DNA of 64,000 nucleotides from JBKBMT01 sp046295655 (GCA_046295655.1 JBKBMT010000004.1:1-64000); one strand, 5' to 3'; shown: positions 41,575 through 50,118, numbered from the stretch's first letter. The notes: generated from the letters alone by a model not told the origin. A program made the numbers and translations.

Positions 41575-43353
41575 TTAGAACGCCTCAGCAGCCAGCGCCA
41601 TGACCGGCTCGGCCCCGGTCTCGATCCGCGCCAGATGCATGGCTGTCGCGGGAAGCTGTCGGGCCATGTAGTAGCGGCCGGTCGCGATCTTGGCCTCGAG
41701 GAAGTCGCGGTCCGTATCGCCCGCATCGAGCGCGGCATAGGCCGCCTTCGCCATCCGGGCCCACATCAGACCGAGGCAGACATGCCCCATCATGTGCATG
41801 AAGTCGTAGCTGCCCGAAAGCGCCGCGTTGGGGTTCTTCATCCCCGACTGCATGAAGAACATGCCCGCCGCCTGCAGATCCTTCGACGCCTTCTTGAGCG
41901 GGTCGAGGAAGCCGGCCTTCAGCCGCTCGTCACCCTCGTTCTCCTTGATGAAGGACTTCACCATCTCGAAGAAGGCCATCACGTGCTTGCCGCCGTCCTG
42001 CGCCAGCTTGCGACCGACGAGGTCCAGAGCCTGCACGCCGTTCGCCCCTTCGTAGATCATCGCGATCCGGGCGTCGCGGGCGAACTGCGACATGCCCCAT
42101 TCCTCGATATAGCCGTGCCCGCCATAGACCTGCTGGGCATTGACGCACATCTCGAAGCCCTTGTCGGTCAGGAAGCCCTTTATGACCGGGGTGAGCAGGC
42201 TGATCATCCCGTCGGCATCGCTGTCCCCGCTCCGGTGCGCGCGGTCGATCAGATGCGCACCCCAGTAGGTGAAGGCGCGGGCGCCCTCGACAAAGCTCTT
42301 CTGGTCCATGAGGTTGCGGCGGATGTCGGGATGGACGATCAGCGGGTCTGCAGGCCCGTCCCTGTTCTCGGCCCCGGTCACGGCGCGGCCCTGCAGGCGG
42401 TCCCTGGCATAGGCCAGCGCGTTCTGGTAGGCGACCTCGGCCTGGGCATAGCCCTGTAGGCCGACGCCGAGACGCGCCTCGTTCATCATGACGAACATTG
42501 CGCGCATGCCCTTGTGCAGCTCGCCCACCAGCCAGCCGGTCGCACCGTCATAGTTCATGACGCAGGTGGCGTTGCCGTGGATGCCCATCTTCTCCTCGAT
42601 CTTGCCGCAGGAGACCGCGTTGCGCGCGCCGAGGCTGCCGTCGTCGTTCACAAGGAATTTCGGCACCAGGAACAGGCTGATGCCTTTGGTCCCCTCGCCG
42701 CCCCCGGGCGCCTTGGCCAGCACCAGATGGATGATGTTCTCGGCCATGTCGTGTTCACCGGCCGAGATGAAGATCTTCTGTCCGGTGATGCGGTAGCTGC
42801 CGTCGTCCTGAGGCTCGGCCTTCGTGCGGATCATCCCCAGGTCGGTGCCGGCATGCGGCTCGGTCAGGTTCATGGTGCCGGTCCATTCGAGGCTGACCAT
42901 CTTCGGCACATAGGTCGCCTTCTGCTGGTCGGTCCCGTGGGTCAGCAGCGCGTTGATCGCGCCGTGGGTGAGGCCCTGATACATGTTGAAAGCCATGTTT
43001 GCCGAGACGAACATCTCGCCCACCGCGGTGCCGATTATGTAGGGCAGGCCCTGGCCGCCGAACTCCTCGGGCAGGTCAAGCCCGTTCCAGCCGCCTTCCT
43101 GCATCGCCCGGAATGCGTCCTTGAACCCCTCCGGGGTATAGACGACGCCGTTCTCCAGCCGGCAGCCCTGGGTGTCGCCGACCACGTTCAGGGGCGCCAG
43201 CACCTCGACGGCAAGCCTGCCGGCCTCGTCGACGATCGCGCCGGTGGTCTCCGCGTCCAGATCCTCGTAGCCCGGAATCCCGGTCTCGGTCAGCTTCAGA
43301 AGGTGATGCAGGACGAACTGGATGTCCTTGGCAGGTGCGGCGTAGATCGGCAT
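41575..43353 (-). CDS. Large acyl-CoA dehydrogenase with C-terminal extension (DmdC/AidB-like subfamily)
   Basis: A 592-residue dehydrogenase of the subgroup with an extra N-terminal stretch and a C-terminal acyl-CoA dehydrogenase domain (about 470-590), which includes 3-methylmercaptopropionyl-CoA dehydrogenase DmdC. Visible are GTMNLTEPHAGTDLGMIRTK near 158-177, AKAPGGGEGTKGISLFLVPK and the catalytic Glu in MIYEGANGVQALDLVGRKL near 433-451. Substrate could be a fatty acyl-CoA or a sulfur-containing one; without dmdABD nearby the first is more likely. First enzyme gene after the MerR regulator (31 bases). Confidence 0.88.
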   Translation of the reverse strand: MPIYAAPAKDIQFVLHHLLKLTETGIPGYEDLDAETTGAIVDEAGRLAVEVLAPLNVVGDTQGCRLENGVVYTPEGFKDAFRAMQEGGWNGLDLPEEFGGQGLPYIIGTAVGEMFVSANMAFNMYQGLTHGAINALLTHGTDQQKATYVPKMVSLEWTGTMNLTEPHAGTDLGMIRTKAEPQDDGSYRITGQKIFISAGEHDMAENIIHLVLAKAPGGGEGTKGISLFLVPKFLVNDDGSLGARNAVSCGKIEEKMGIHGNATCVMNYDGATGWLVGELHKGMRAMFVMMNEARLGVGLQGYAQAEVAYQNALAYARDRLQGRAVTGAENRDGPADPLIVHPDIRRNLMDQKSFVEGARAFTYWGAHLIDRAHRSGDSDADGMISLLTPVIKGFLTDKGFEMCVNAQQVYGGHGYIEEWGMSQFARDARIAMIYEGANGVQALDLVGRKLAQDGGKHVMAFFEMVKSFIKENEGDERLKAGFLDPLKKASKDLQAAGMFFMQSGMKNPNAALSGSYDFMHMMGHVCLGLMWARMAKAAYAALDAGDTDRDFLEAKIATGRYYMARQLPATAMHLARIETGAEPVMALAAEAF

Positions 43354-43384
43354 TCATCTCTCCCTTGATGCGCTTTCGGCGCTG

Positions 43385-43780
43385 TCATTCGGCGGCGGGG
43401 CGGCGGAACGAGGCGATCACCTCGGCGCCCCATTCAAGCTGGGATTTCAGCTCGGCGATCGCTTCGTCGAGTTCGGCACGCTGGCGTTCCATCTGCGCTA
43501 GCCGTTCGCGCGCCAGCTCGTAGGTGCGCTTCAGCTGCGTCTCCTGCTGGTCGCCCCGATCGTAGAGGTCCAGAAGCTGGCGGATGTCCTCGAGGCTGAA
43601 TCCGAACCGCTTGCCGCGCAGGATCAGCTTCAGCCGGGCCCGGTCGCGCCGGGTATAGAGCCGCCGCTGGCCGTCGCGGATCGGAAACAGAAGCTCCTTC
43701 GATTCGTAGAATCTCAAGGTGCGCGGCGTGACCTCGAAGGCGTCGCACATCTGGCGGATGGTTTTCAGATCGTCAGTCAT
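43385..43780 (-). CDS. MerR-family regulator of the beta-oxidation operon
   Basis: A 131-residue activator/repressor. The winged-helix DNA-binding domain (about 5-75) reads TIRQMCDAFEVTPRTLRFYE, followed by the effector-side coiled coil (QLKRTYELARERLAQMERQR near 84-103). No effector Cys pair is present, so metals are unlikely ligands; LiuR-type regulators of acyl-CoA catabolism belong to this group. ATG at 43780 chosen; an in-frame ATG at 43792 is possible. It is the first gene of the leftward operon, preceded by TGACGT half sites that overlap its own promoter. Confidence 0.87.
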   Translation of the reverse strand: MTDDLKTIRQMCDAFEVTPRTLRFYESKELLFPIRDGQRRLYTRRDRARLKLILRGKRFGFSLEDIRQLLDLYDRGDQQETQLKRTYELARERLAQMERQRAELDEAIAELKSQLEWGAEVIASFRRPAAE

Positions 43781-43829
43781 TGCGGTCCCCATGGTCGCAT
43801 CGCCGACAGCAGATGCGGCCCGTCCAGAG

Positions 43830-43888
43830 ACCATACAAGACAGGATGACGTTGACGTAAACATAACGTCACGTCATGTCAGATCTGAC
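43830..43888 (-). promoter_or_regulatory. MerR-type promoter with TGACGT operator cluster
   Basis: On the minus strand TTTACG (43860-43855) and TATGGT (43835-43830) are separated by 19 bases, the long spacer typical of MerR-controlled promoters. Around the -35 box lies the inverted repeat TGACGT (43852-43857), 7 bases, ACGTCA (43865-43870), with a second TGACGT directly in front (43846-43851) and a CGTCA behind it (43871-43875). Further out there is GTCAGATCTGAC (43877-43888), a perfect 12-base palindrome. This would allow autoregulation by the MerR protein and control of the fatty-acid genes. LiuR-like motifs with ACGT cores are known; the match is inference. Confidence 0.65.
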
Positions 43889-43894
43889 GTGGTG

Positions 43895-44839
43895 TCAGTT
43901 CAGCGCGCCGCGGAACAGAGCGCTGCAGGCGTCGAGAAAACGCGCCCTGACGGCCGCACGTTCGATCATGATCTCGTGCTGCGCGCCGTCGAGAAACATC
44001 AGGTGCCCGTTCGGCCAGCGTGCCATGCGCTCGCGGATCGCCAGCGGATCGACGATCTGCTCGTGGCTGCCCAGTCCTGCCAGCGCCGGCACCGGCGGCG
44101 AGGGAAGGCGCGCAAGCCGCCGGCATTCGGTCTGGGCCTCGTGGAGCCAGCGGATGCTGGGGCCGGCGACCTGCAAGGCGGGATGTTCGTGCAGCAGCGA
44201 TGCCACCCGATTCCATTCCGCCTCGTCTCCTGTCAGCACGTTTCCTGCGAACGGTGCAGCAGCCGCATAGCAGACCGGGCCCGGCGCGGGCGGCGGGGCG
44301 TATCTGGCCCCGAAACCAAGCATCACCCCCGCGCCTGTCAGGCGGCTCAGGAGCCGGGCCTGGGGGCCCGATACCCTGATCCCCCACATCGGCGCACTGA
44401 AGGCCGCGGCGCGGAAGGTCACACCGCGAACGAGCGCTCTCAGCCCGATCGCCCCGCCCAGCGAATGCGCCAGCATCAGCCGCGGCAGCGGAGCGCCCTC
44501 CGCTTCGACATCGCCGATCACGGCATCAAGGTCGCGTTGGTAGTCCGCGAAGGATCCGACATGGCCGATCTTCGGGTCGTCCAGCAACCTGTCCGACAGC
44601 CCCTGTCCGCGCCAGTCGATCGCCGCGACGCGGTAGCCCTCGGCTGCGAAGCGGGCGCAGACGGCGGCGTATTTGTCGGCGAATTCCGTTCGCCCGGTCA
44701 GCAGATAGAGCGTTGCCTGCGGGTCCGGCGCCGACCAGAGGACATAGCGCAGGCGCACCCCGTCCGACGTTCGCACCCAGCGGCCCGTTGCACCGTGGGC
44801 TGCTGCCTGCGGATCGAGGACCGGAGCCTCGGTGCTCAA
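43895..44839 (-). CDS. Alpha/beta hydrolase (lysophospholipase-like)
   Basis: A 314-residue hydrolase of the PldB/monoacylglycerol lipase group. The oxyanion segment LLTGRTEFADKYAAV replaces the usual HG motif near residues 46-60, IDWRGQGLS is typical near 73-81 and the nucleophile elbow is LAHSLGGAIG near 122-131. A late Asp/His pair (VDPLAIRERM and GAQHEIMIE) completes the triad. The gene begins at an ATG that overlaps the stop of the SCP2 gene. A lipid or acyl-ester substrate is likely, in keeping with the lipid-binding partner. Confidence 0.85.
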   Translation of the reverse strand: MSTEAPVLDPQAAAHGATGRWVRTSDGVRLRYVLWSAPDPQATLYLLTGRTEFADKYAAVCARFAAEGYRVAAIDWRGQGLSDRLLDDPKIGHVGSFADYQRDLDAVIGDVEAEGAPLPRLMLAHSLGGAIGLRALVRGVTFRAAAFSAPMWGIRVSGPQARLLSRLTGAGVMLGFGARYAPPPAPGPVCYAAAAPFAGNVLTGDEAEWNRVASLLHEHPALQVAGPSIRWLHEAQTECRRLARLPSPPVPALAGLGSHEQIVDPLAIRERMARWPNGHLMFLDGAQHEIMIERAAVRARFLDACSALFRGALN

Positions 44840-45123
44840 CCGAGGACCGAGCCGAGTTTCATGGCAAGCCCCATGTTCCCGTCGACCGTCAGCTTGCCGG
44901 TCATGAAGGCCATGGTCGGGTTCATGTCGCCCTCGAAGATCGCCCGGAAGGTTTCCATGCTGGCGGTCAGGGTGACATCCGCCGCCTCGTCGCCGGCGCG
45001 CGCACCGTCGGCATCCAGCATGATCGCCCCCTCGCCGGCGATCACGAACTTGGCCGTCGCGTCGAAGCCGCTGGTGTCCTTCTCGTTGAGGGCAGCGACC
45101 ATGGCATCAATCGTCTCGCTCAT
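44836..45123 (-). CDS. SCP2 sterol-binding domain protein
   Basis: A 95-residue single-domain SCP2 protein. The domain runs nearly full length: DATAKFVIAGEGAIMLDADG near residues 21-40 and the signature MNPTMAFMTGKLTVDGNMGL near 67-86. SCP2 domains bind hydrophobic ligands such as fatty acyl chains. GAGGAACGAAGT precedes its ATG. Its stop overlaps the start of the alpha/beta hydrolase (ATGA), suggesting that the two act on the same lipid; the beta-oxidation operon lies just beyond. Confidence 0.9.
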   Translation of the reverse strand: MSETIDAMVAALNEKDTSGFDATAKFVIAGEGAIMLDADGARAGDEAADVTLTASMETFRAIFEGDMNPTMAFMTGKLTVDGNMGLAMKLGSVLG

Positions 45124-45210
45124 ACTTCGTTCCTCAGATTGTGACCGCAGAGCGCTCGATTTCCCGTCCGCCTGCGCTAGAGTGGTCCCGTTATGGAGGG
45201 TTGCGCCCCG

Positions 45211-45765
45211 ATGCTCAACCGTGTCGTCACGGCAATTCTGATCGCCTTGCTTGGCGTTTTCGTGACCGCCGGGGGTGTCGCGGCGCAGAGCACCCGGGTG
45301 GATGCCCTGTTGCGGGAACTCGCGGACCCCGAGAATGCGGCCTGGCGGCGGACCGAACGCGAGCTCGTCACCGAATGGTCGAAGTCGGGGTCGGCGGCGA
45401 TGGATCTGCTGCTGCAGCGCGGCCGGGAGGCGATGCGCAACGGCGATCATGCCGCAGCGATCGAGCACCTGACGGCACTGACCGATCACGCGCCCGATTT
45501 CGCCGAGGGATGGAACGCCCGCGCGACGGCCTACTTCCACGCCGGGCAATACGGCCCGTCCATCGACGACATCGCCATGACGCTGACGCTGAACCCGAGC
45601 CACTTCGGGGCCCTCGCCGGGCTTGGCGCGATCTTCTCGGAACTGGGGGACAAGCAGAAGGCACTGGCCGCCTACCGCGCGGCGCTTGCTATACATCCGC
45701 ATCTCGAACGGATAAAGGCTGCGGCCGACAGGCTCGAACGCGAACTGCGCGGGCAGGAACTCTGA
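45211..45765 (+). CDS. Exported TPR-repeat protein
   Basis: About 184 residues. Signal peptide over the first 25 (hydrophobic ILIALLGVFVTAGG core, cleavage near VAAQ), then three helix pairs: AAMDLLLQRGREAMRNGDHA, AEGWNARATAYFHAGQYGPS and GALAGLGAIFSELGDKQKA are the TPR helices A. A periplasmic scaffold is likely. The ATG at 45193 would add six residues; I prefer 45211 because it gives a normal signal peptide, although the GGAGGG is 12 bases away. It precedes the helicase gene by 15 bases and is probably cotranscribed with it. Confidence 0.82.
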   Translation: MLNRVVTAILIALLGVFVTAGGVAAQSTRVDALLRELADPENAAWRRTERELVTEWSKSGSAAMDLLLQRGREAMRNGDHAAAIEHLTALTDHAPDFAEGWNARATAYFHAGQYGPSIDDIAMTLTLNPSHFGALAGLGAIFSELGDKQKALAAYRAALAIHPHLERIKAAADRLERELRGQEL

Positions 45766-45780
45766 CAGGAAGGCGCCGGG

Positions 45781-48600
45781 ATGCGCGAGAAGGCGAGGAT
45801 CGTTGCGGTCCTCGGACCGACCAACACCGGCAAGACCCACTACGCCATCGAACGGATGCTGGCGCACCGGACCGGCGTGATCGGGCTGCCGCTGCGGCTG
45901 CTGGCCCGCGAGGTCTATGACCGGATCGTGGCGCGCCGCGGTCCGTCCGTCGTCGCCCTTGTGACCGGCGAGGAGCGGATCGTCCCCGAGCGCACCGCCT
46001 ACTGGGTCTGCACGACCGAGGCGATGCCCCAGGAGATCGGCGCCGATTTCGTGGCGGTGGACGAGATCCAGCTTTGCGCAGACCCGGACCGCGGGCATGT
46101 CTTCACCGACCGTCTGCTGGGCGCTCGCGGCCTTCACGAGACGCTGTTCCTCGGGTCCGACACGATGCGGCCTGCGATCGCGGCGCTGGTCCCGGGCGTG
46201 CAGTTCATGTCCCGCCCGCGTCTGTCCGAACTTTCGTGGGCGGGTTCGAAAAAGATAAGCCGAATGCCGGCGCGATCGGCGATCGTCGGGTTCTCGGTCG
46301 AGAATGTATATGCGATCGCCGAGCTGATTCGTCGCAGCAAGGGTGGATGTGCGGTGGTGATGGGCGCGCTCAGCCCGCGGACGCGCAATGCGCAGGTGGC
46401 GCTCTACCAGAACGGCGATGTGGACTACCTGGTGGCCACCGATGCGATCGGGATGGGCCTGAACCTTGACATCCGGCATGTTGCCTTCGCATCGACAGCC
46501 AAGTTCGACGGGCGGCGGATCCGTGCGTTGAGCGACCAGGAACTTGCCCAGATCGCCGGTCGCGCGGGCCGGCATACCAGCGCCGGGACCTTCGGCGTGA
46601 CCGGCGAGGCCCGGCCGCTGCGCGACGAGACGATCGAGGCGATCGAACAGCACCGTTTCCTCCCCGTCCGAAAGCTTTCCTGGCGCAACGGCGATCTGGA
46701 CTTCGGCACCGCCGAGCGGCTGATCGCCTCGCTGGAACGGCAGGCCGCGAACGACTGGCTGTCGCGGGCTCGGGATGCCGACGACCTGACGGCGCTCAAG
46801 ACCCTTTCGGCCCTGCCGGAGGTGCATGCGGCCATGGCGGGGCCCGCATCGGTGCGGCTGCTGTGGGACGTCTGCCGGATCCCAGACTTCCGCGGCATCT
46901 CGGCCCAGGAACACGCGGGGCTCCTGGCACGGATCTTCGGCTTTCTGAACGCGGGCGGCCAGGTGCCGGCCGACTGGCTGGCGCGCAACGTGGCGCGGAT
47001 TGACCGGACCGATGGCGACATCGACGCGATCTCGCGCCGTCTCGCCTTCATCCGCACCTGGACCTACGTCGCCCAGCGGCGGGGCTGGGTGGCCGATGAA
47101 ACCCATTGGCGCGACGAGACACGCGCGGTAGAAGACCGCCTGTCGGACGCCCTGCACATGCGGCTGACGCAGCGTTTCGTGGATCGGCGCACCTCGGTGC
47201 TGATGCGTCGTCTGAAGCAGAAGGAGAGCCTCGTGGCCGAGGTCAATGACAAGGGCGAGGTGTCGGTCGAGGGCGAATTCGTCGGCCGGCTGGAAGGCTT
47301 CCGGTTCCGCATGGACGCGACCACCGGCCCGGACGAGGCGCGCACTCTTCGCCAGGCCGCTTGGGAGGCCTTGCGGCCGGAATTCAGCCTGCGTTCCGAC
47401 CGCTTCTACAATGCCCCGGACACCGAGTTCGATTTCACCGAACAGGGCGGCCTCATGTGGGGCACGACGGCAGTCGGCAAACTGGTGAAGGGTCCCGATC
47501 CGCTTCGTCCGTCGGTGGAACCGTTCGTGGACGAGGATGCAGGTCCCGAGATCGTCGAAAAGGTGCGCCGCCGGCTTCAGCACTTCATCGACCGCAAGGT
47601 GACCGCGCTGTTCGAGCCGCTCCATGCCATGGCCCGCGACGAGGGCCTGCAGGGTCTGGCTCGTGGCTTTGCCTTCCGTCTGGTCGAGGCGCTGGGCGTT
47701 TTGCCGCGCGACGGTGTTGCCGACGAGGTCAAGGCGCTCGATCAGGAGGCCCGGTCGGCCCTGCGAAAGCATGGTGTGCGCTTCGGTCAGTACACGATCT
47801 TCTTGCCCGCGCTTCTGAAACCGGCACCGACCCGGCTCCGGCTGGTGCTCTGGTCGCTCGCGGAGGGCTTGGAGGAATTTCCCGAAAGCCCGCCGCCCGG
47901 GCTCGTAACCATTCCGCATCTGCCCGACATACCCGATCTGCATTACACGCTGGCCGGCTATCGCCCGGCCGGTGCCCGCGCCATCCGCATCGACATGCTG
48001 GAGCGTCTGGCCGATCTGCTGCGCGCGAAGGACAGCAGGGCAGGGTTCGAGGCAACGGCCGAAATGCTGTCGATCACCGGAATGACCCTCGAACAGTTTG
48101 CAGACCTGATGACGGGACTCGGTTATCGCGCCGACCGCGGGGAGCGGCCCAAGCAGCGGGCCGCCCCGCCGGCGGAACCGGGTGCCGAAACCGTGCCGGA
48201 GCCCGCGCCCGATGCGCTGCCCGCCGTCGCCGAGGCGGTGCCCGGGGCAGATACGGAAGGCGCGGCCGATCCGGGCCCGCCGGTGCCGGATGCCGAGGTG
48301 TATTTCACCTTTACCTGGGCGCCCCGCAGCCGCCCCAACGGAGCCAGACGGGGGGATCGGCGTGCGGCGGGTTCCGAGGACGATGCGCGGGGTCCGCGTC
48401 AGCGTGGCCCCCGCCGGGGTGACGAGGCAGGCGCGCGGCCGAAGGGCAAGGACCGGGGCAAGGGCGGCAAGCCCGCGAGGACCGGCGATGAACCACGCGG
48501 CGAGCGCCGCCCGCGGGACGTTCAGCGTCCCCCCCGCGAAACCCGAATCGACCCGGACAGCCCGTTCGCGATCCTTGCCGCTTTGCGCGACCGGACCTGA
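45781..48600 (+). CDS. SUV3-like ATP-dependent RNA helicase
   Basis: A 939-residue Ski2/SUV3-type helicase; the mitochondrial SUV3 enzyme belongs to the same family and unwinds RNA for degradation. Walker A is GPTNTGKTHYA (12-22), the DExx box DEIQ (94-97), and motif VI QIAGRAGRHTS lies near residues 257-267. The conserved helical region and SUV3-type C-terminal domain follow, then a low-complexity tail (about 780-930) rich in Ala/Pro and in Arg/Gly, probably unstructured and RNA-binding. Cofactor in mitochondria is a polynucleotide phosphorylase; the bacterial partner is not known to me. It overlaps nothing but abuts the S4 gene at once. Confidence 0.92.
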   Translation: MREKARIVAVLGPTNTGKTHYAIERMLAHRTGVIGLPLRLLAREVYDRIVARRGPSVVALVTGEERIVPERTAYWVCTTEAMPQEIGADFVAVDEIQLCADPDRGHVFTDRLLGARGLHETLFLGSDTMRPAIAALVPGVQFMSRPRLSELSWAGSKKISRMPARSAIVGFSVENVYAIAELIRRSKGGCAVVMGALSPRTRNAQVALYQNGDVDYLVATDAIGMGLNLDIRHVAFASTAKFDGRRIRALSDQELAQIAGRAGRHTSAGTFGVTGEARPLRDETIEAIEQHRFLPVRKLSWRNGDLDFGTAERLIASLERQAANDWLSRARDADDLTALKTLSALPEVHAAMAGPASVRLLWDVCRIPDFRGISAQEHAGLLARIFGFLNAGGQVPADWLARNVARIDRTDGDIDAISRRLAFIRTWTYVAQRRGWVADETHWRDETRAVEDRLSDALHMRLTQRFVDRRTSVLMRRLKQKESLVAEVNDKGEVSVEGEFVGRLEGFRFRMDATTGPDEARTLRQAAWEALRPEFSLRSDRFYNAPDTEFDFTEQGGLMWGTTAVGKLVKGPDPLRPSVEPFVDEDAGPEIVEKVRRRLQHFIDRKVTALFEPLHAMARDEGLQGLARGFAFRLVEALGVLPRDGVADEVKALDQEARSALRKHGVRFGQYTIFLPALLKPAPTRLRLVLWSLAEGLEEFPESPPPGLVTIPHLPDIPDLHYTLAGYRPAGARAIRIDMLERLADLLRAKDSRAGFEATAEMLSITGMTLEQFADLMTGLGYRADRGERPKQRAAPPAEPGAETVPEPAPDALPAVAEAVPGADTEGAADPGPPVPDAEVYFTFTWAPRSRPNGARRGDRRAAGSEDDARGPRQRGPRRGDEAGARPKGKDRGKGGKPARTGDEPRGERRPRDVQRPPRETRIDPDSPFAILAALRDRT

Positions 48601-48918
48601 GTGGCACGGTCCGGCGATCCTGCGCAGGCGTCGGCACAGCGTCTGGACAAGTGGCTGTGGCAGGCGCGGTTCTTCCGCACGCGGACGGTTGCCACCGCCG
48701 CCGTGTCCGACGGGATGGTGCGCGTCAATGGCGAACGGGCGATGCGACCTGCCCAGGCGGTGCGGGCCGGCGATACGCTGACCTTCGTCCAGGGCGGTCG
48801 GGTCCGGGTCGTCCGCATCGTCGCGCTGGCGGTGCGACGCGGGCCGGCAGCCGAGGCCGCGACGCTCTATCGCGATATCCCGACTGGTGCGGGCTCGGGA
48901 CCGGTTGCGCTTGAATGA
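48601..48918 (+). CDS. S4-domain RNA-binding protein (Hsp15-like)
   Basis: A 105-residue protein, almost entirely an S4 RNA-binding domain (QRLDKWLWQARFFRTRTVAT near residues 13-32; VRVNGERAMRPAQAVRAGD). Hsp15 relatives recycle free 50S subunits carrying nascent chains. Start is the GTG that directly follows the helicase stop (48598-48600), so it is translationally coupled with the helicase. This helicase/S4/ferredoxin/CarD order is familiar from Rhodobacterales. Confidence 0.9.
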   Translation: MARSGDPAQASAQRLDKWLWQARFFRTRTVATAAVSDGMVRVNGERAMRPAQAVRAGDTLTFVQGGRVRVVRIVALAVRRGPAAEAATLYRDIPTGAGSGPVALE

Positions 48919-48969
48919 TCCGTGGCGCTGGACTAGGTGTCCGGTCGAACGGACACCCGCGAGGCCGCG

Positions 48970-49308
48970 ATGACCTATGTCGTCACCGATAACTGCATCG
49001 CCTGCAAATACACCGATTGCGTGGAGGTCTGCCCGGTGGACTGCTTCTACGAGGGCGAGAACATGCTGGTGATCCACCCGGATGAATGCATCGACTGCGG
49101 CGTCTGCGAGCCCGAATGTCCGGCCGATGCGATCCGCCCCGATACCGAGCCGGACATGGAGCGCTGGGTCGAGTTCAACCGGAAGTATTCCGAGCGCTGG
49201 CCCGTGATCGTGACCAAGAAGGATCCGCTGCCCGGGGCGGACGACCGCGATGGCGAGCCCGGCAAGCTCGAGAAATACTTCTCCGAGGCGCCCGGCAGCG
49301 GCGGCTGA
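48970..49308 (+). CDS. fdxA: 7Fe ferredoxin FdxA
   Basis: A 112-residue electron carrier. CIACKYTDCVEVCPVDCF (residues 9-26) binds the 3Fe-4S cluster and part of the second site, and CIDCGVCEPECPADAI (40-55) the 4Fe-4S cluster; the remaining C-terminal half is the long extension found in Azotobacter-type 7Fe ferredoxins. It is highly acidic. The ATG at 48970 is the homologous start; the open frame extends 33 bases upstream. Its physiological partners are not evident from the neighbourhood. Confidence 0.96.
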   Translation: MTYVVTDNCIACKYTDCVEVCPVDCFYEGENMLVIHPDECIDCGVCEPECPADAIRPDTEPDMERWVEFNRKYSERWPVIVTKKDPLPGADDRDGEPGKLEKYFSEAPGSGG

Positions 49309-49366
49309 GGCTCGGCGATAACAGGCTTACCTTAGGTCATTGCGTCGCGATTCCGGATGATGCCGG

Positions 49367-49395
49367 TTGGAATCGGCGCCGATTCGTGCTACATA
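49367..49395 (+). promoter_or_regulatory. Candidate carD promoter
   Basis: TTGGAA (49367-49372), 17 bases, TACATA (49390-49395), followed by an AT-rich stretch unlike the surrounding DNA. It lies about 150 bases before the carD start, within a 238-base gap that has no gene. The boxes match the sigma70 consensus only in 4 and 3 of 6 positions. Confidence 0.35.
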
Positions 49396-49546
49396 ACTGA
49401 CACAAAGTAAGCGAAGCCTTTTGTCGCCCCAGAGCAGTTTGCCTGAGGTGGCTTTCCTGCGGCCTTGGACCCGGCACCGCGGCGCATCACGCGTCGGGAC
49501 GGGAAAGGTGTCGCAGGTCGGTGGGGTCCTGCGAGGAAGAACCTGG

Positions 49547-50056
49547 ATGTCGAAAAACAAGAAGCCCGAGTTCCGGCCGAACGAATTCGTGGTGTACCCG
49601 GCGCATGGCGTCGGCAAGATCATCTCGATCGAAGAGCAGGTGGTTGCCGGCCACGCCCTCGAGTTGTTCGTTATCTCGTTCGAGAAGGACAAGATGACCC
49701 TGCGCGTGCCCACCAGCCGCGCGGCCGAGATCGGCATGCGGTCGCTGTCCTCGCCCGACGTCGTGCGCAAGGCGCTGGAAACGCTCAAGGGCAAGGCCAA
49801 GGTGAAGCGTGCCATGTGGTCGCGCCGTGCCCAGGAATACGAGCAGAAGATCAATTCGGGCGATCTGTTGTCGATCGCCGAGGTGGTGCGGGACCTGCAC
49901 CGAAACGACGAGCAGCGCGAACAGTCCTATTCCGAGCGTCAGCTTTACGAGGCTGCGCTGGAGCGTCTGACGCGCGAGGTTGCGGCGGTCGCCGGCACCG
50001 ACGAGGCGGGTGCCCAGAAGAAGGTGGACGAGGTTCTGGTCGGTCGCGCCGCCTGA
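49547..50056 (+). CDS. carD: CarD-family transcription regulator
   Basis: A 169-residue protein that binds the RNA polymerase beta subunit and stabilises open complexes; in Rhodobacter it is needed at many promoters lacking the -7 T. The N-terminal RNAP-interaction domain contains VVYPAHGVGKIISIEEQ near residues 15-31, and the helical DNA-binding part follows (SRRAQEYEQKINSGDLLSIAEVVRDLHR). GAGGAAGAACCTGG precedes the ATG. It ends before a clear intrinsic terminator. No upstream gene seems to share its transcript. Confidence 0.95.
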   Translation: MSKNKKPEFRPNEFVVYPAHGVGKIISIEEQVVAGHALELFVISFEKDKMTLRVPTSRAAEIGMRSLSSPDVVRKALETLKGKAKVKRAMWSRRAQEYEQKINSGDLLSIAEVVRDLHRNDEQREQSYSERQLYEAALERLTREVAAVAGTDEAGAQKKVDEVLVGRAA

Positions 50057-50085
50057 TTTTCTTCTGCTCCGCGCAACGGACAATG

Positions 50086-50118
50086 GGGGCTGCGGGTGTT
50101 CCGCAGCCTCTTTTCTTT
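50086..50118 (+). terminator. Intrinsic terminator of carD
   Basis: GGCTGCGG (50088-50095) pairs perfectly with CCGCAGCC (50101-50108) around a 5-base loop, and a wobble plus a G-C pair extend it by two. A TCTTTTCTTTTC tract follows. It sits 30 bases after the carD stop and directly before the end of the convergent aroC. Confidence 0.85.

Noticed and set aside
41575..43353. Assignment as DMSP-pathway dehydrogenase DmdC, with the ligand at 32579-34207 as DmdB
   Set aside because: The large dehydrogenase belongs to the same subfamily, but the ligand does not resemble DmdB, and dmdA or dmdD are not here. A general acyl-CoA role is the safer call.
44836..49077. A 1413-codon minus-strand open frame opposite the helicase, S4 and TPR genes
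   Set aside because: Only its last 96 codons are real (the SCP2 gene); the rest is the antisense of high-GC genes, rich in Arg, His and Pro and without any family pattern.
49309..49546. Small RNA in the gap before carD
   Set aside because: I find no stable hairpin with a T-run and no resemblance to a known RNA; only a weak promoter can be suggested.
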